Below are positions 1 to 9,595 of a DNA stretch of 64,000 bases, piece by piece. The stretch covers positions 310,001-374,000 of the forward strand of contig CAVRGJ010000005.1 of NCBI GenBank assembly GCA_963720705.1. The letters are read 5' to 3'. Each line of letters opens with the position of its first letter. The first letter of the stretch is position 1. The notes below the pieces were generated by a model that searched no databases, had not been told where the DNA came from, and saw only the letters and a list, made by a program, of their open reading frames with translations. This DNA comes from DASWJZ01 sp963720705. GTDB lineage: Bacteria; Pseudomonadota; Alphaproteobacteria; Rhizobiales; Afifellaceae. Position numbers and translations under genes: made by a program.

Positions 1-1
1 C

Positions 2-787
2 CTCGCCGGGATCGCGCATCTCTGGCAGCGCGACAAGGACGACTTCGATCGAGTCAACCGAGGCGGGACGGAGGTCGTGCTCCAGGCCGCGGCTGCGAGA
101 CGGACGGCGCGCGTCGTGCACTGCTCAACGGAATCGATCCTCCTTCCGAAGCGAAGGAACGGTCCGCCGGTTGATGAATCCGCGCCGCCGGCGCTTGACG
201 AGATGCCTGGACCCTATACGCGCTCGAAGCATCTTGGCGAGCAGGCGGCGCTTCAGTCGGCGCGGCGCGGAATGGACGTCGTGGTCGTCAATCCCACCGT
301 CCCCGTCGGCAACGGCAATTCGAACATGACGCCGCCGACGGCAATGCTCGCGCTCTTTCTTTCGGGCGGCTCGCCATTCTTCATGAATTGCGTCCTCAAT
401 CTCGCCGATGTCCGCGACATTGCCGACGGGATCGTTAAGGCAGCGGAGAAGGGCCGCGCGGGCGAGCGTTACATTCTCGGCGGCGAGAACTGCGCGATGC
501 GGGATCTTCTGCCCGAACTTGAGCGCAAGTCGGGCCGCCGCATGCCACGCCGCGCCGTCCCCGGCGCGCTGGCGCTTGCGACCGGCTTCGTTGCCGGCTT
601 CATCGCCGACCAGGTGACCCGCACGCCGCCGGTCGTGACCAGCGAAGCCGTGCGGATCGCGCTTCGCTCGGCGCCCTTCGACAGCACGAAGGCGCGCCGC
701 GAGCTCGGCTACGAGCCGCGCCCGATCGATCAGGCCTTGACGGAAGTCGTCGAGGCGTTCAAGCGAAATGCCCTAAGGGGCGCCTAG
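2..787 (+). CDS. hpnA: Hopanoid-associated sugar epimerase HpnA, N-terminus cut by window edge
   Basis: The open frame runs in from the window edge and gives 261 residues of an extended short-chain dehydrogenase/epimerase. The YxxxK catalytic pair is visible (YTRSK, about residue 75 of the visible part), followed by the substrate-domain part typical of NAD-dependent epimerases. The family is usually about 330-340 residues, so roughly 75 N-terminal residues with the nucleotide-binding GxxGxxG lie outside the window. HpnA genes are found in hopanoid clusters, and this one lies upstream of ispH-hpnH. Its exact substrate is unknown; it is named by family and by context. Confidence 0.8.
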   Translation, partial: LAGIAHLWQRDKDDFDRVNRGGTEVVLQAAAARRTARVVHCSTESILLPKRRNGPPVDESAPPALDEMPGPYTRSKHLGEQAALQSARRGMDVVVVNPTVPVGNGNSNMTPPTAMLALFLSGGSPFFMNCVLNLADVRDIADGIVKAAEKGRAGERYILGGENCAMRDLLPELERKSGRRMPRRAVPGALALATGFVAGFIADQVTRTPPVVTSEAVRIALRSAPFDSTKARRELGYEPRPIDQALTEVVEAFKRNALRGA

Positions 788-864
788 GCAGGAAACGTCT
801 GCGTTTTGACAAAATACCGTGGTCGAATTGCCGGTTGTCGGCGGGTACGGGCCAGGCGGAACGA

Positions 865-1575
865 ATGAAGATCGCGGCGCTTCTCATCCCGATGTTGGCT
901 TTCGCCGCGCCCGCAATAGCGCAGGTCACGCCCGGCATCGAATTCCTGCCCGTTCCGGAAAATCCGCCGGACTACCTCTTCGCGCCGGCGCCGCTCGCGG
1001 GAACGATGCTGCGGCCGTTCGCCAGTCCGACGCCGGCTACCGGAGCGGACGTCTTGCCGGAGCCCGGGCCCGCTCCGGTCGCAGTCGCCCGCACCCTGCC
1101 GGAGAACACGGCACCACCCGCGCCGGCCGCTCCAGCGGGGTCGGTGAGCGCGAACGCCGAGCAGCCGCCGGTCGAAGCCGCACCCGCCGAGCCCAGTCCT
1201 CCTCCCGCCCCGACAGAGGGAACGGTCACCGTCATCGTGGAAAACGTCGAATCTGACAGCGGCACCGTCAAAGTTGCCGTGTGCGACAAGGGCTTAAGCC
1301 GCGAGGGGTGCCCCTATTCCCACGATATCCCGGCCGCTAAGGGCTTCGTGGAGACGGAGTTCGATAACATCCCGCCCGGGACCTACGCGGTCGTCGGTTA
1401 CCATGACGTCAACGGCAACAATCAATTCGACAAGCTCTTCGGGATGCCGCGCGAGCCGTATGCCTTGAGCAGTAAGGCCGGAGAGATGCTCGTGCCGACC
1501 TTCGCCGATGCGGCCCTCCATATCGGCGCCGGCCAGAACGCCGTCATCATCCGCTTGCGGCGTCTCGGCGGCTGA
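865..1575 (+). CDS. Secreted DUF2141 domain protein
   Basis: 236 residues from ATG 865. I prefer this start to the in-frame ATG 30 bases upstream because it places a clean signal peptide (KIAALLIPMLAFAAPAIA) at the N-terminus. A proline/alanine-rich low-complexity linker covers about residues 40-120. The C-terminal half resembles the DUF2141 beta-sandwich (VKVAVCDKG near its start, GYHDVNGNNQFDKLFGMP further on, with the usual asparagine/aspartate-rich turn). Function is unknown; the family is predicted to be periplasmic. It sits between hpnA and ispH on the same strand, so a link to the hopanoid-rich envelope is possible but only inferred. Confidence 0.75.
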   Translation: MKIAALLIPMLAFAAPAIAQVTPGIEFLPVPENPPDYLFAPAPLAGTMLRPFASPTPATGADVLPEPGPAPVAVARTLPENTAPPAPAAPAGSVSANAEQPPVEAAPAEPSPPPAPTEGTVTVIVENVESDSGTVKVAVCDKGLSREGCPYSHDIPAAKGFVETEFDNIPPGTYAVVGYHDVNGNNQFDKLFGMPREPYALSSKAGEMLVPTFADAALHIGAGQNAVIIRLRRLGG

Positions 1576-1788
1576 TTTGCCGGCCGCAAAAAGCGCGGTT
1601 TCTTACAGAGCTTTGCGAGGCTGACGACGCGGCAAGGAGCGGCCGTCGGAACACGGTTCCGGCCGGGTGTAATATTACGGCAACCCTCTGAAACTTCTTA
1701 TCGATCAGCTACTTCCGCAACTCGACCTCGGCGCCGCCTCATGGCATAGGTGCGCGGTCGAGGAGGCTGGTTCCGGGTAGGGGCGACT

Positions 1789-2778
1789 GTGTTGCAGAAC
1801 ACGGCGAAACACCGCTTGCGAGTAATCCTGGCCCAGCCGCGCGGTTTTTGCGCGGGCGTCGTGCGCGCGATCGATATCGTCGAGCTGGCGCTGCAGAAAT
1901 ACGGCCCACCGATCTACGTGCGCCACGAGATCGTGCACAACCGCCACGTGGTGGAGAACCTGATCGCCAAAGGTGCCCATTTCGTCGAGGAGCTGAGCGA
2001 GGTGCCGGACGGCGCCATCACAATCTTCAGTGCGCACGGCGTGCCGCGCATTGTCATCGACGAGGCGCGCGACCGCGGCCTGCCGACACTCGATGCGACC
2101 TGTCCGCTGGTCTCGAAAGTGCACAATCAAGGCCGTCACTACGTGGCGCGCGGGCGCACGCTGATCCTGATCGGCCATGCCGGCCATCCGGAGGTGGAAG
2201 GCACGCTTGGCCAGATCGACGGACCGACCTACCTCGTGCAGAACGAGGCTGAGATCGAGGCGCTGCCTCTCGAGCAAGACACGCCGATCGCCTACGTCAC
2301 GCAGACCACGCTCAGCGTTGACGACACCAGCGCCCTGATCGAGGCGCTGAAGAAGCGGTTCACCGACGTGGTCGGCCCGGAAACGCGCGACATCTGCTAC
2401 GCCACGCAGAACCGCCAGAGCGCGGTGCGCGACCTCGCACGCGTCGCGGACCTGATCCTGGTCGTCGGCGCCCGCAACAGCTCGAATTCCAATCGGCTGC
2501 GCGAGATCGCCGAGGAATCCGGGGTGCCGGGATATCTTGTCGCAGACGGCTCCCAGGTGGACCCCGCGTGGCTCGAAGGTGTTAGTATTGTGGGACTTAC
2601 GGCGGGTGCCTCCGCCCCCGAAGTCCTTGTCGAAGATGTGATCAATGCGCTGCGTCGGATCGCCCCGGTGGAGGTCTCGACGCTTGACGGAATCGAAGAG
2701 AATGTGCGGTTCCGCCTGCCGCTTGAGTTGGAGGAGAACGTGACGGCGCGTGCCAATCGTGCAGCAAGAGGTCGATAG
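1789..2778 (+). CDS. ispH: 4-hydroxy-3-methylbut-2-enyl diphosphate reductase IspH
   Basis: Last enzyme of the MEP isoprenoid pathway, reducing HMBPP to IPP and DMAPP with a [4Fe-4S] cluster. The three conserved cysteines are in QPRGFCAGV (about residue 21), DATCPLV and DICYATQN. GTG 1789 is chosen because homology begins almost at once (RVILAQPRGF); an in-frame GTG at 1750 would only add an unrelated extension. 329 residues, normal for the family. The stop overlaps the GTG of hpnH by one base, so the two are translationally coupled, which ties isoprenoid supply to hopanoid synthesis. Confidence 0.95.
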   Translation: MLQNTAKHRLRVILAQPRGFCAGVVRAIDIVELALQKYGPPIYVRHEIVHNRHVVENLIAKGAHFVEELSEVPDGAITIFSAHGVPRIVIDEARDRGLPTLDATCPLVSKVHNQGRHYVARGRTLILIGHAGHPEVEGTLGQIDGPTYLVQNEAEIEALPLEQDTPIAYVTQTTLSVDDTSALIEALKKRFTDVVGPETRDICYATQNRQSAVRDLARVADLILVVGARNSSNSNRLREIAEESGVPGYLVADGSQVDPAWLEGVSIVGLTAGASAPEVLVEDVINALRRIAPVEVSTLDGIEENVRFRLPLELEENVTARANRAARGR

Positions 2779-3926
2779 TGGGCATACCCCTTAGGCAAGT
2801 CGCAAAGATCGGCAGCTATATCGTCCGCCAGCATCTCGCGGGTCGCAAACGCTATCCGCTGGTGCTGATGCTGGAGCCGCTGTTTCGCTGCAATCTCGAA
2901 TGCGCGGGTTGTGGCAAGATCGATTATCCCGAAGAGATCCTGAACAAGCGCATCTCGGTTGAGGACGCGCTCTACGCCGCCGAGGAATGCGGTGCCCCGG
3001 TCGTTTCGATCGCCGGCGGCGAGCCGCTGATCCACAAGGATCTTCCGAAGATCGTGAAGGGCCTGATCGCGCAAGGCCGCTTCGTGATCTGCTGCACCAA
3101 TGCCATTCTGCTCGCGAAGAAGATCCACGAATACGAGCCGAGCCCGTATTTCACCTGGTCGATCCATCTCGATGGCGACAAGGAGATGCACGATCGCTCC
3201 GTCTGTCGCACGGGAATCTACGACAAGGCGGTCGCGGCGATCCGGCTCGCCAAGGAGAAGGGCTTCCGTGTCACCATCAACTGCACGATCTTCAACAACG
3301 CCGAAGCGAAGCGCGTGTCCGACTTCTTCGACACGGTTACCGCAATGGGCGTCGACGGCATCACCATGTCGCCCGGCTATGCCTATGAGCGCGCGCCCGA
3401 TCAGAAGCACTTCTTGAACCGGCATGCGACGCGGGAGCTCTTCCGCGGCATTTTCCGTGGCGGCAGGGGCGCCAAGGCGTGGCCGATCAACCAGTCCGGC
3501 CTGTTTCTCGATTTCCTCGCCGGCAATCAGGAATACCACTGCACGCCTTGGGGCAATCCGACCCGCACCGTGTTCGGCTGGCAGCGGCCCTGCTACCTCC
3601 TCGGCGAAGGCTATACCAAGACCTTCAAGGAGCTGATGGAAGGGACCGACTGGGACAAGTACGGCACCGGCAATTACGAGAAGTGCGCCGACTGCATGGT
3701 GCATTGCGGCTACGAGGCGAGCGCTGTCACCGACACGGTGCGGCGCCCGTGGAAGGCTGCGTGGGTGGCGCTTCGCGGCGTCAGGACCGAGGGTCAGATG
3801 GCGCCGGAGATATCGCTCGCCAATCAGCGGCCAGCCGAATACGTCTTCTCACGCAACGTCGCCGAGAAGCTCGAGGAGATTCGGAAAACCACGCCCAATC
3901 CCAAGAAGGTCTCGACAGCGGCTTAA
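2778..3926 (+). CDS. hpnH: Adenosyl-hopene synthase HpnH (radical SAM)
   Basis: 382 residues. Radical SAM enzyme that adds the 5'-deoxyadenosyl group to diploptene to give adenosylhopane, the first step to C35 hopanoids. The CxxxCxxC cluster motif is C38, C42 and C45 (RCNLECAGCGK), followed by the GGEP SAM-binding motif (SIAGGEPLIH). A cysteine-rich C-terminal part (CADCMVHCGYE) is conserved in HpnH. It starts at GTG 2778 inside the ispH stop. Its 3' end overlaps the 3' end of hpnG on the other strand by 78 bases. Confidence 0.95.
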   Translation: MGIPLRQVAKIGSYIVRQHLAGRKRYPLVLMLEPLFRCNLECAGCGKIDYPEEILNKRISVEDALYAAEECGAPVVSIAGGEPLIHKDLPKIVKGLIAQGRFVICCTNAILLAKKIHEYEPSPYFTWSIHLDGDKEMHDRSVCRTGIYDKAVAAIRLAKEKGFRVTINCTIFNNAEAKRVSDFFDTVTAMGVDGITMSPGYAYERAPDQKHFLNRHATRELFRGIFRGGRGAKAWPINQSGLFLDFLAGNQEYHCTPWGNPTRTVFGWQRPCYLLGEGYTKTFKELMEGTDWDKYGTGNYEKCADCMVHCGYEASAVTDTVRRPWKAAWVALRGVRTEGQMAPEISLANQRPAEYVFSRNVAEKLEEIRKTTPNPKKVSTAA

Positions 3927-4577
3927 GACGCGGAAGCTCGCGCGCGCTTCCGCGGCGAGGCGCGACAGGTCGACAAGCTGCGTCGGCCGGCGGACAAGAT
4001 CGGCGAATATCGCGAAGTGGTCGACGCCGCCATCGGGGCGGAGAGCGTTCGCCACCACGGACGGCATCGAGCGCGTCGCCGGGTCGCAGACGATTCTGAG
4101 CGCAGCGAAGATCAGACCATGTCGCGCGGCGAAGGCCGAGGCCACATGCAATTCCATGTCGACGGCGGCTGCGCCTGTCTGATGCCAGGTGGCGGCCTTG
4201 GCGTCGGCATCGAGGAGCGGCGCGTCGACCCCGGCGATGTCCGCGCGTCTGACCTTGATCCCGCCATTCATGAGTGAGCCGGCGAGCAAGTCCGCCAGCG
4301 CTGGATGTGCCGGCCAGCGTTTCCCTTTCGTGATCACGCCGGTGGCGACGACGACGTCGCCGGGGGCAAGGCTCGGGTCGAGCCCGCCCGCGATCCCGAA
4401 GGAGAGCACGGCGCGGCAGCCCGGCACAGGGCGGTCGGCGAGCAGCGTCCTTAGCCTTTGCGTGTCTCCGCCGGACGCGATCGCGACGAGTCCTGGTCCC
4501 TCGGCGAGCCGCATCTCCTTCGCCAATCCTGTTACCATCAGGATCGGAAACTCGGCGGCTGAGACGTGAAGTGTCAT
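3849..4577 (-). CDS. hpnG: Adenosylhopane nucleosidase/phosphorylase HpnG
   Basis: 242 residues of the nucleoside phosphorylase (PNP/UDP) superfamily; HpnG removes adenine from adenosylhopane to give ribosylhopane. The family core is visible: LSFGIAGGLDPSLAPGDVVV and the active-site region AVDMELHVASAFA. It is the last gene of the minus-strand hopanoid run, 8 bases after the shc stop. The C-terminal tail (CRDLLGIGRGF) looks genuine, so the convergent 78-base overlap with hpnH appears real. Confidence 0.9.
   Translation of the reverse strand: MTLHVSAAEFPILMVTGLAKEMRLAEGPGLVAIASGGDTQRLRTLLADRPVPGCRAVLSFGIAGGLDPSLAPGDVVVATGVITKGKRWPAHPALADLLAGSLMNGGIKVRRADIAGVDAPLLDADAKAATWHQTGAAAVDMELHVASAFAARHGLIFAALRIVCDPATRSMPSVVANALRPDGGVDHFAIFADLVRRPTQLVDLSRLAAEARASFRVLSRCRDLLGIGRGFPNLLELLGDVA
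3930..3953 (+). terminator. Hairpin just after the hpnH stop
   Basis: A perfect 8-bp stem GCGGAAGC/GCTTCCGC with an 8-base loop begins 4 bases after the hpnH stop codon. There is no following T-run, so it is not a canonical intrinsic terminator. It also lies inside the coding sequence of hpnG. It may stabilise the hpnH mRNA 3' end or aid termination. Confidence 0.3.
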
Positions 4578-4584
4578 GGCGTGA

Positions 4585-6591
4585 CTAGAGTCCGAAGGCG
4601 ACGGTGCGGCTGTTGCCGCGTCTCAGGCGCCGGTAGCGCGACAGCGCCCAGAGCGGGAAGAATTTCGCATATCCATGATAGCGGAGATAGAAGACGCGCG
4701 GGAAGCCAACTGCGGTAAAGCGCTCCTCCGGCCACAGCCCGTCTCCGTTTTGCATCTTCGCGAGATAGGCGATCCCGCGCTCCGCCGCCGGATGCTCGAC
4801 CTCGCCCGCCGCCATCAAGCCGAGCAGCGCCCAGGCGGTCTGCGAGGGAGTCGAGGGGGCGGGCTCGTATCCCCGATAGTCGAGCTTGTAGCTCGACCCG
4901 TCCTCGCCCCAGCCGCCGTCCTGGTTCTGGATGCGGAGAAGCCAGTCGACGGCCTTCTTGATCGTCGGCGAATCGGAGTCGACGCCCGCGGCATTCAGCG
5001 CCGATAGCGCCGACCAGGTGCCGTAGATGTAGTTCATTCCCCATCGGCCGAACCAGCTTCCGTCCTCCCGCTGGTCATGCACAAGCCATGCCACTCCGCG
5101 CGAAAGTGCGGGGCTGGTCGGCATTTCCTCGTCGAGTTGGGCGAGCATGGAGACGCAGCGCGCCGTCAGGTCGGCGGTCGGGGGGTCGAGCAGCGCGCCG
5201 TGATCGGCGAAGGGGATGTTGTTCAAATAGAGATGGGTGTTGTCGGCGTCGAAGGCGGCCCAGCCGCCGTCCTTGCTCTGCAGGCCCACCACCCACTCGC
5301 GGCCGCGGGCGATCGCGTTGTCGAAGTCCGGGCGCTCCTTGGCGTCGGCGCGGGCGCGGGTGCGGTCCATGGCCATGACGACGACTGCGGTGTCGTCGAG
5401 GTCGGGGTAGTGGGGGTTGGCGTATTGAAACGCCCAGCCGCCCGGCCTGACATCGGGGCGCGTCGCCGCCCAGTCGCCGGCGACATTCAAAATCTGCTTC
5501 GGCTTCAACCAGGCGAGCGCCTTATCGGCCGCCGCTTCTGCCGCCTCCGAGCCTGCCTCGAGCAGCGCGTGGCAGGTCAGCGCCGTATCCCAGACCGGCG
5601 ACAGGCAGGGTTGGCAATAGGCCTCGTCGTCCTTCACCACGAGCAGGCCCTCGATCAACTCGCGCGCAATCTTTTTGCGCGCATCGTCATCGGGGACCCC
5701 GAGCACGTCGTACATCAGCACGGCGTTGACCATCGCCGGGAAGATTGCGCCGAGGCCGTCCTTGCCGTTCAGCCGCTCGTCGACGAAGGCGCGCGCTTTG
5801 TCGATGGCGCGCTTGCGGGTGAAGCGCGGAAAGTACGGCTCGACCTGCTTCAGGACTACGTCGATCGCGCCAAATATCTGCGACCAAGGCGCCTTCTGAT
5901 GCGCACCTTTCGGCCAGCTCCTGACCTTCTCGGGCGGCGTGACGAAAAGCTCGGGGATGTGCACGTTGCGTGCGTTCACCGCCTTCGGCTTCAACGCCTG
6001 CAACACGAAGAGCGGCACCATGACGGTGCGCGCCCAGTAAGACACCTTGTCGAGATGGAAGGGGAACCATGACGGGAGCAGCATGATCTCGACCGGCATG
6101 GTGGGGACGGCGCGCCACGGCACCTCGCCATAAAGCGCCAGAAGCGCGCGGGTAAAGACATTCGCGCGCGCCGCCCCGCCGCGCTGAAGAATCGCTTCGC
6201 GCGCGCGGCGCATGTGCGGCGCGTCCGGCAGGTCGCCGATCATCTTCAGCGCGAAATACGCTTTCACGCTGGCGCTCATGTCGAAGTCGCCCTCGTGAAA
6301 GAGCGGCCAGCCGCCATGGCTTGCCTGTATGCGGCGGAGATAATTGGCGATCTTCGCTTCGAGGGCGCGGTCCTCCGGCTCGTCACGGAAATGCCGGAAG
6401 AGCACGTATTCGGAGGGGATCGTCGCATCGGCTTCGAGTTCGAAGCACCAGTGCCCGTCGCTCTGCCGCAGATCGAGAAGGGCGTCGGTGGCCGAGGCGA
6501 TGCGGCGGTCGATCTCGTCGAGCGCAAGTCCGCCCACCGCGGACGCGGGCGGCGCCAGGTTGTTCTCAAAGGCCAACACATCGCCTTTCAT
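4585..6591 (-). CDS. shc: Squalene-hopene cyclase
   Basis: 668 residues. Cyclises squalene to hopene/hopanol at the membrane. The catalytic acid motif DxDD is present as DLDDTAV at about residue 395. QW repeats that stabilise the barrel are scattered through the protein (QSDGHW, QSKDGGW, QREDGSW, QNQDGGW, QNGDGLW). ATG 6591 overlaps the hpnE stop as ATGA, which fixes the start; the same frame stays open far upstream but that extension is only an out-of-frame reading of hpnE. Also called hpnF. Length is normal for the family. Confidence 0.96.
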   Translation of the reverse strand: MKGDVLAFENNLAPPASAVGGLALDEIDRRIASATDALLDLRQSDGHWCFELEADATIPSEYVLFRHFRDEPEDRALEAKIANYLRRIQASHGGWPLFHEGDFDMSASVKAYFALKMIGDLPDAPHMRRAREAILQRGGAARANVFTRALLALYGEVPWRAVPTMPVEIMLLPSWFPFHLDKVSYWARTVMVPLFVLQALKPKAVNARNVHIPELFVTPPEKVRSWPKGAHQKAPWSQIFGAIDVVLKQVEPYFPRFTRKRAIDKARAFVDERLNGKDGLGAIFPAMVNAVLMYDVLGVPDDDARKKIARELIEGLLVVKDDEAYCQPCLSPVWDTALTCHALLEAGSEAAEAAADKALAWLKPKQILNVAGDWAATRPDVRPGGWAFQYANPHYPDLDDTAVVVMAMDRTRARADAKERPDFDNAIARGREWVVGLQSKDGGWAAFDADNTHLYLNNIPFADHGALLDPPTADLTARCVSMLAQLDEEMPTSPALSRGVAWLVHDQREDGSWFGRWGMNYIYGTWSALSALNAAGVDSDSPTIKKAVDWLLRIQNQDGGWGEDGSSYKLDYRGYEPAPSTPSQTAWALLGLMAAGEVEHPAAERGIAYLAKMQNGDGLWPEERFTAVGFPRVFYLRYHGYAKFFPLWALSRYRRLRRGNSRTVAFGL

Positions 6592-7860
6592 GCGGCTCTC
6601 CGGGGCGCCCGCGCGGCCATGCGCGATACGCTTGCAGCGGCCGTTCTGCCGGAGCGAATCGAGCCTTCTATTGTGGCGGGAAGACGCGTGTCCGTCCAAT
6701 CGCCGGCAAGCGCCAGATTTGAGAAGCGCGTACGCGCCTCGGGACGCCGTGCCGCTTCGGCGGGCGTTGCCGCGAAGGTCGCCCGGCGCTCGCGCACGAT
6801 CTGCCAGCGCGGCAGCTCCGGTGCAAGCCCGGTCAGTTCCGCCACCTCGCGCCAGATTGTCTCGGCAAGCTCCTGGCGCGGCGTCTCCATCAGCCGGTCG
6901 GCGCAGCTGATCGTCGTCGAAAGCCGGTCGGGATAGGCGAAAAGCCATTCGGTCAGGCCGTTGACGATGCCGAGGATCAAGGGCTGACCGGGCGGCGGCG
7001 CGACGCGGAAATGTGCGTTGACGATCGCGTGGAAGGTCTCCGGGACAGTGAGGCCCGGCACGAACGCGCGCGCCGCGACCGGCGGCACGGCAAGCACGAC
7101 CTGATCCTCCGCGTGCGATCGCGACGCGGTCCTCGCCGAAAATAAGGGCTGTCGCGCGCTCGCCTTCGAAGGCGATCTCGCGGAGCGACCGGCTGAAGCT
7201 CACCGTCGCGCGGCGGGCGCGAAGATACGCCAGCGCCGGGTCGATGAAGGCGGCGGAGAGCCCGCCCGTCGCGACCATCGGGCGGCAGGCTTGGCCGCCC
7301 GCGCCGAGCGTCTCGCGGATGATCTGGGCGGCGAGCCGCGCATCGGCCTCCGCCGGCTCGGTGTTCAAGGCGGCGAGGAGCACGGGCCGCCAGAGGCGCT
7401 CGTAGAGCGGTCCGCTGCAGGTCATGGCATTGCCGACCGTTGCGGCGCGGCGCGCCCTAAGCACGCCGATCGGTGCGAGATAGTCCGGTGCGCGTGTGCC
7501 GGGCACGCGGCGGCGGGAATCGAGAATCCACCAGGGCACGCGGCCTTCGTTCGGCCGCAGTGTCCAGCGCTCGCCGGTCTTCAGGTCGACGAAGGGAAAG
7601 GCCGCCTCCGCCGCTTCGGTCATGGCGGAGAGCCCGCCGACCTTCTTGAGAAAAGCGAGCGCCGCCCAGTTGCCCGAGAGAAGCAGATGGTTGCCGTTGT
7701 CGATCTCCAGATCGATGACGGAATCGTAGTAGGTGCGGCAACGCCCGCCGGCGAATTTTGCCGCCTCGTAGATCGCGACGCTGCGGCCGGCAGCCGCAAG
7801 CTCTATTGCGGCCGAGAGCCCGGAGAGGCCGGCGCCCACCACGTGCACGGTTCCGTTCAT
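6588..7860 (-). CDS. hpnE: Hydroxysqualene dehydroxylase HpnE (one apparent frameshift)
   Basis: FAD-dependent enzyme that reduces hydroxysqualene to squalene, last step of the HpnD-HpnC-HpnE route. The FAD-binding GxGxxG is at the N-terminus (VVGAGLSGLSAA). The N-terminal two thirds read in one frame to FGEDRVAIAR; homology then continues in another frame from EDQVVLAVPPVAARAF to the stop at 6588. The frame change lies near 7106-7113 in a GC-rich stretch and needs one extra base removed. Both gene boundaries are intact: a 1-base overlap with hpnD and ATGA with shc. Sequencing error is the simplest explanation; if real, HpnE is broken and squalene supply fails. Confidence 0.85.
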
Positions 7861-8705
7861 CAGGCGATGCCGTGTCTCAGCACCGCGGCGAGCACGCGGA
7901 GCTTGTTCGTTTTGACACGTGGGCGCGGGGGCGCGAAGCCGCGCGACAGAAGGTCTGCCAGGATCTGCCGGTAGGCCGCCTCCATGAGGCGCGGCGCGCG
8001 CACCGCCCGGCGCGGACAGGCGCTCATGATCCTGTCGGCCTCGGCGAAGTGCTCTGCGGCGCGGGCGGCAACGTCGCGGCAGGCCCTTTCGAGATTGGGC
8101 GCGGCGAGGATTTCCGCCGGGGCGCGGCCGTCGGTCGCGATCCCCGCGTCGGTAAGCGCCTCGCGCGGCAGATAAAGCCGACCCATCTCCGCGTCCTCGT
8201 CGATGTCGCGCAAGATGTTGGTCAGTTGCAGGGCGCGGCCGAGGTGGCACGCGAGCGCATCGCCGGCTTCGGGCTCCATGCCGAAGATGCGCACCGAAAG
8301 GCGGCCGACGGCGCTCGCCACGCGGTCGCAATAGAGATCGAGCGTCGCCCAGTCCGGCGCCTGCAGATTGGCTTCAAGGTCCATCTGCATGCCGTCGATC
8401 ACGGCATGAAAATCCTCGCGCTTCAGGCCGAAGCGCCTGGTCGGCGCATCGAGGTCACGCGTCAGCTCTGACGGCCGCCCCTCGAACAGCGCGTCGATAT
8501 CGGAGCGCCAGCGGTTAAGCGCGGCGCGACGGGGCTCGCGCGGCCCGCCGTCGTCGGCGATGTCGTCGACCGCGCGGCAAAAGGCATAGACCGCATACAT
8601 GCCCTCGCGCTCCGCGCGCGGCAGGATACGCATGGCGAGATAGAACGAGCTGCCCGCGGCCGGCAACGCCGGCGCTGATTGGCTCGGGGCCGCAGCGACG
8701 TTCAT
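7860..8705 (-). CDS. hpnD: Presqualene diphosphate synthase HpnD
   Basis: 281 residues. Condenses two farnesyl diphosphates to presqualene diphosphate. Both aspartate-rich, Mg-binding motifs of the squalene/phytoene synthase family are present: VDDIADD near residue 47 and NILRDIDED near residue 165, along with the conserved CDRVASAVG. It overlaps hpnC and hpnE by one base each (TGATG). HpnD and HpnC are paralogues; this one is assigned as HpnD by its position before hpnE and its better-conserved second motif. Confidence 0.93.
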   Translation of the reverse strand: MNVAAAPSQSAPALPAAGSSFYLAMRILPRAEREGMYAVYAFCRAVDDIADDGGPREPRRAALNRWRSDIDALFEGRPSELTRDLDAPTRRFGLKREDFHAVIDGMQMDLEANLQAPDWATLDLYCDRVASAVGRLSVRIFGMEPEAGDALACHLGRALQLTNILRDIDEDAEMGRLYLPREALTDAGIATDGRAPAEILAAPNLERACRDVAARAAEHFAEADRIMSACPRRAVRAPRLMEAAYRQILADLLSRGFAPPRPRVKTNKLRVLAAVLRHGIA

Positions 8706-9595
8706 CAGCGCCCGCGCGTCCCGGCGGCAAGCGGCGCGGCGCGCAGCCGCACGAACGGCCGCCTCGCAAGTGCGCCACCGGCGGCGAGAAGTGCAATCAA
8801 AGCAAAGCTCGCCTTCCCGTGATGGACCTTCTCGGAAAGCGGGTCGCGGTGTCTGAGTCCCTTGGCGAGCGCGAGCGCCAGCCGGCGGATGGCTGCGATC
8901 TCGCAGGAAAGGCGTGTGTCGACAACGAGATCGGCAAGCGCGGCGCCGTCATTGAGAAGGCCGAGCGAGCGCTCGGCGAGCTCAGCGATGGTGGCTTTCA
9001 GACCCGCGCTCGCCTGTGCCGCGCCCAGGTCCTCGATGTGGGCGTCGTGCCGCGCGAGCACGTCGAGCGGGAGATAGACACGGTCGAGATTGCGGTAGTC
9101 GGCCGCGCAGTCCTGCAGATGGTTGATGACCTGGAGCGCGGCGCAGATCGCGTCGGAAGCGGGCCAGGTCGTCTGCGGCTTCTCGCCGTGCACGTCGAGC
9201 ACGTAGCGCCCGACCGGCATCGCCGAGAGGCTGCAATAGTGCATGAGGTCGAGCCAGTCGGCGTAGCGGCCCTTCTTCGCGTCCATGCGAAACGCGTCGA
9301 GAAGATCGAGCGCGTGGCGCGGCGAGAGGCCGCGCTCCGCGAGCGCGGCTTTCAGCGGCTCGGCCTCGGGATCGGCAGGCCCGCGTCCGGTCAAAGCCTC
9401 GTCGAGCCGGTCGAGCATCTCAAGCTTCTGCTCGGGCTTCAGGCGCGGGTGGTCGGCAATATCGTCGGCCGCGCGCACGAAGCGGTAGAAAGCGAGGATC
9501 GGCCCGCGATGCCGCGCGGCAATGAAATGCGATGCGACGGGAAAGTTCTCGTCGTGATGCGTCTTGCCCGAACGGGCCTCGGTCGCCGTGATCAT
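8705..9595 (-). CDS. hpnC: Hydroxysqualene synthase HpnC
   Basis: 296 residues. Converts presqualene diphosphate to hydroxysqualene. It belongs to the squalene/phytoene synthase fold, with a first aspartate motif RAADDIADH and a modified second motif NHLQDCAADY, as usual for HpnC. ATG 9595 overlaps the hpnB stop as ATGA; the open frame extends further upstream but only antisense to hpnB codons, so it is ignored. A hydrophobic stretch near the C-terminus (ASFALIALLAAGGALA) may anchor it to the membrane. Confidence 0.93.
   Translation of the reverse strand: MITATEARSGKTHHDENFPVASHFIAARHRGPILAFYRFVRAADDIADHPRLKPEQKLEMLDRLDEALTGRGPADPEAEPLKAALAERGLSPRHALDLLDAFRMDAKKGRYADWLDLMHYCSLSAMPVGRYVLDVHGEKPQTTWPASDAICAALQVINHLQDCAADYRNLDRVYLPLDVLARHDAHIEDLGAAQASAGLKATIAELAERSLGLLNDGAALADLVVDTRLSCEIAAIRRLALALAKGLRHRDPLSEKVHHGKASFALIALLAAGGALARRPFVRLRAAPLAAGTRGR

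Noticed and set aside
4017..4569. Plus-strand frames opposite hpnG
   Set aside because: Shadow frames of the conserved hpnG coding sequence.
4585..8331. A 1248-codon frame joining HpnE and squalene-hopene cyclase
   Set aside because: The middle part is an out-of-frame reading of hpnE after its frameshift; separate genes with an ATGA overlap explain it.
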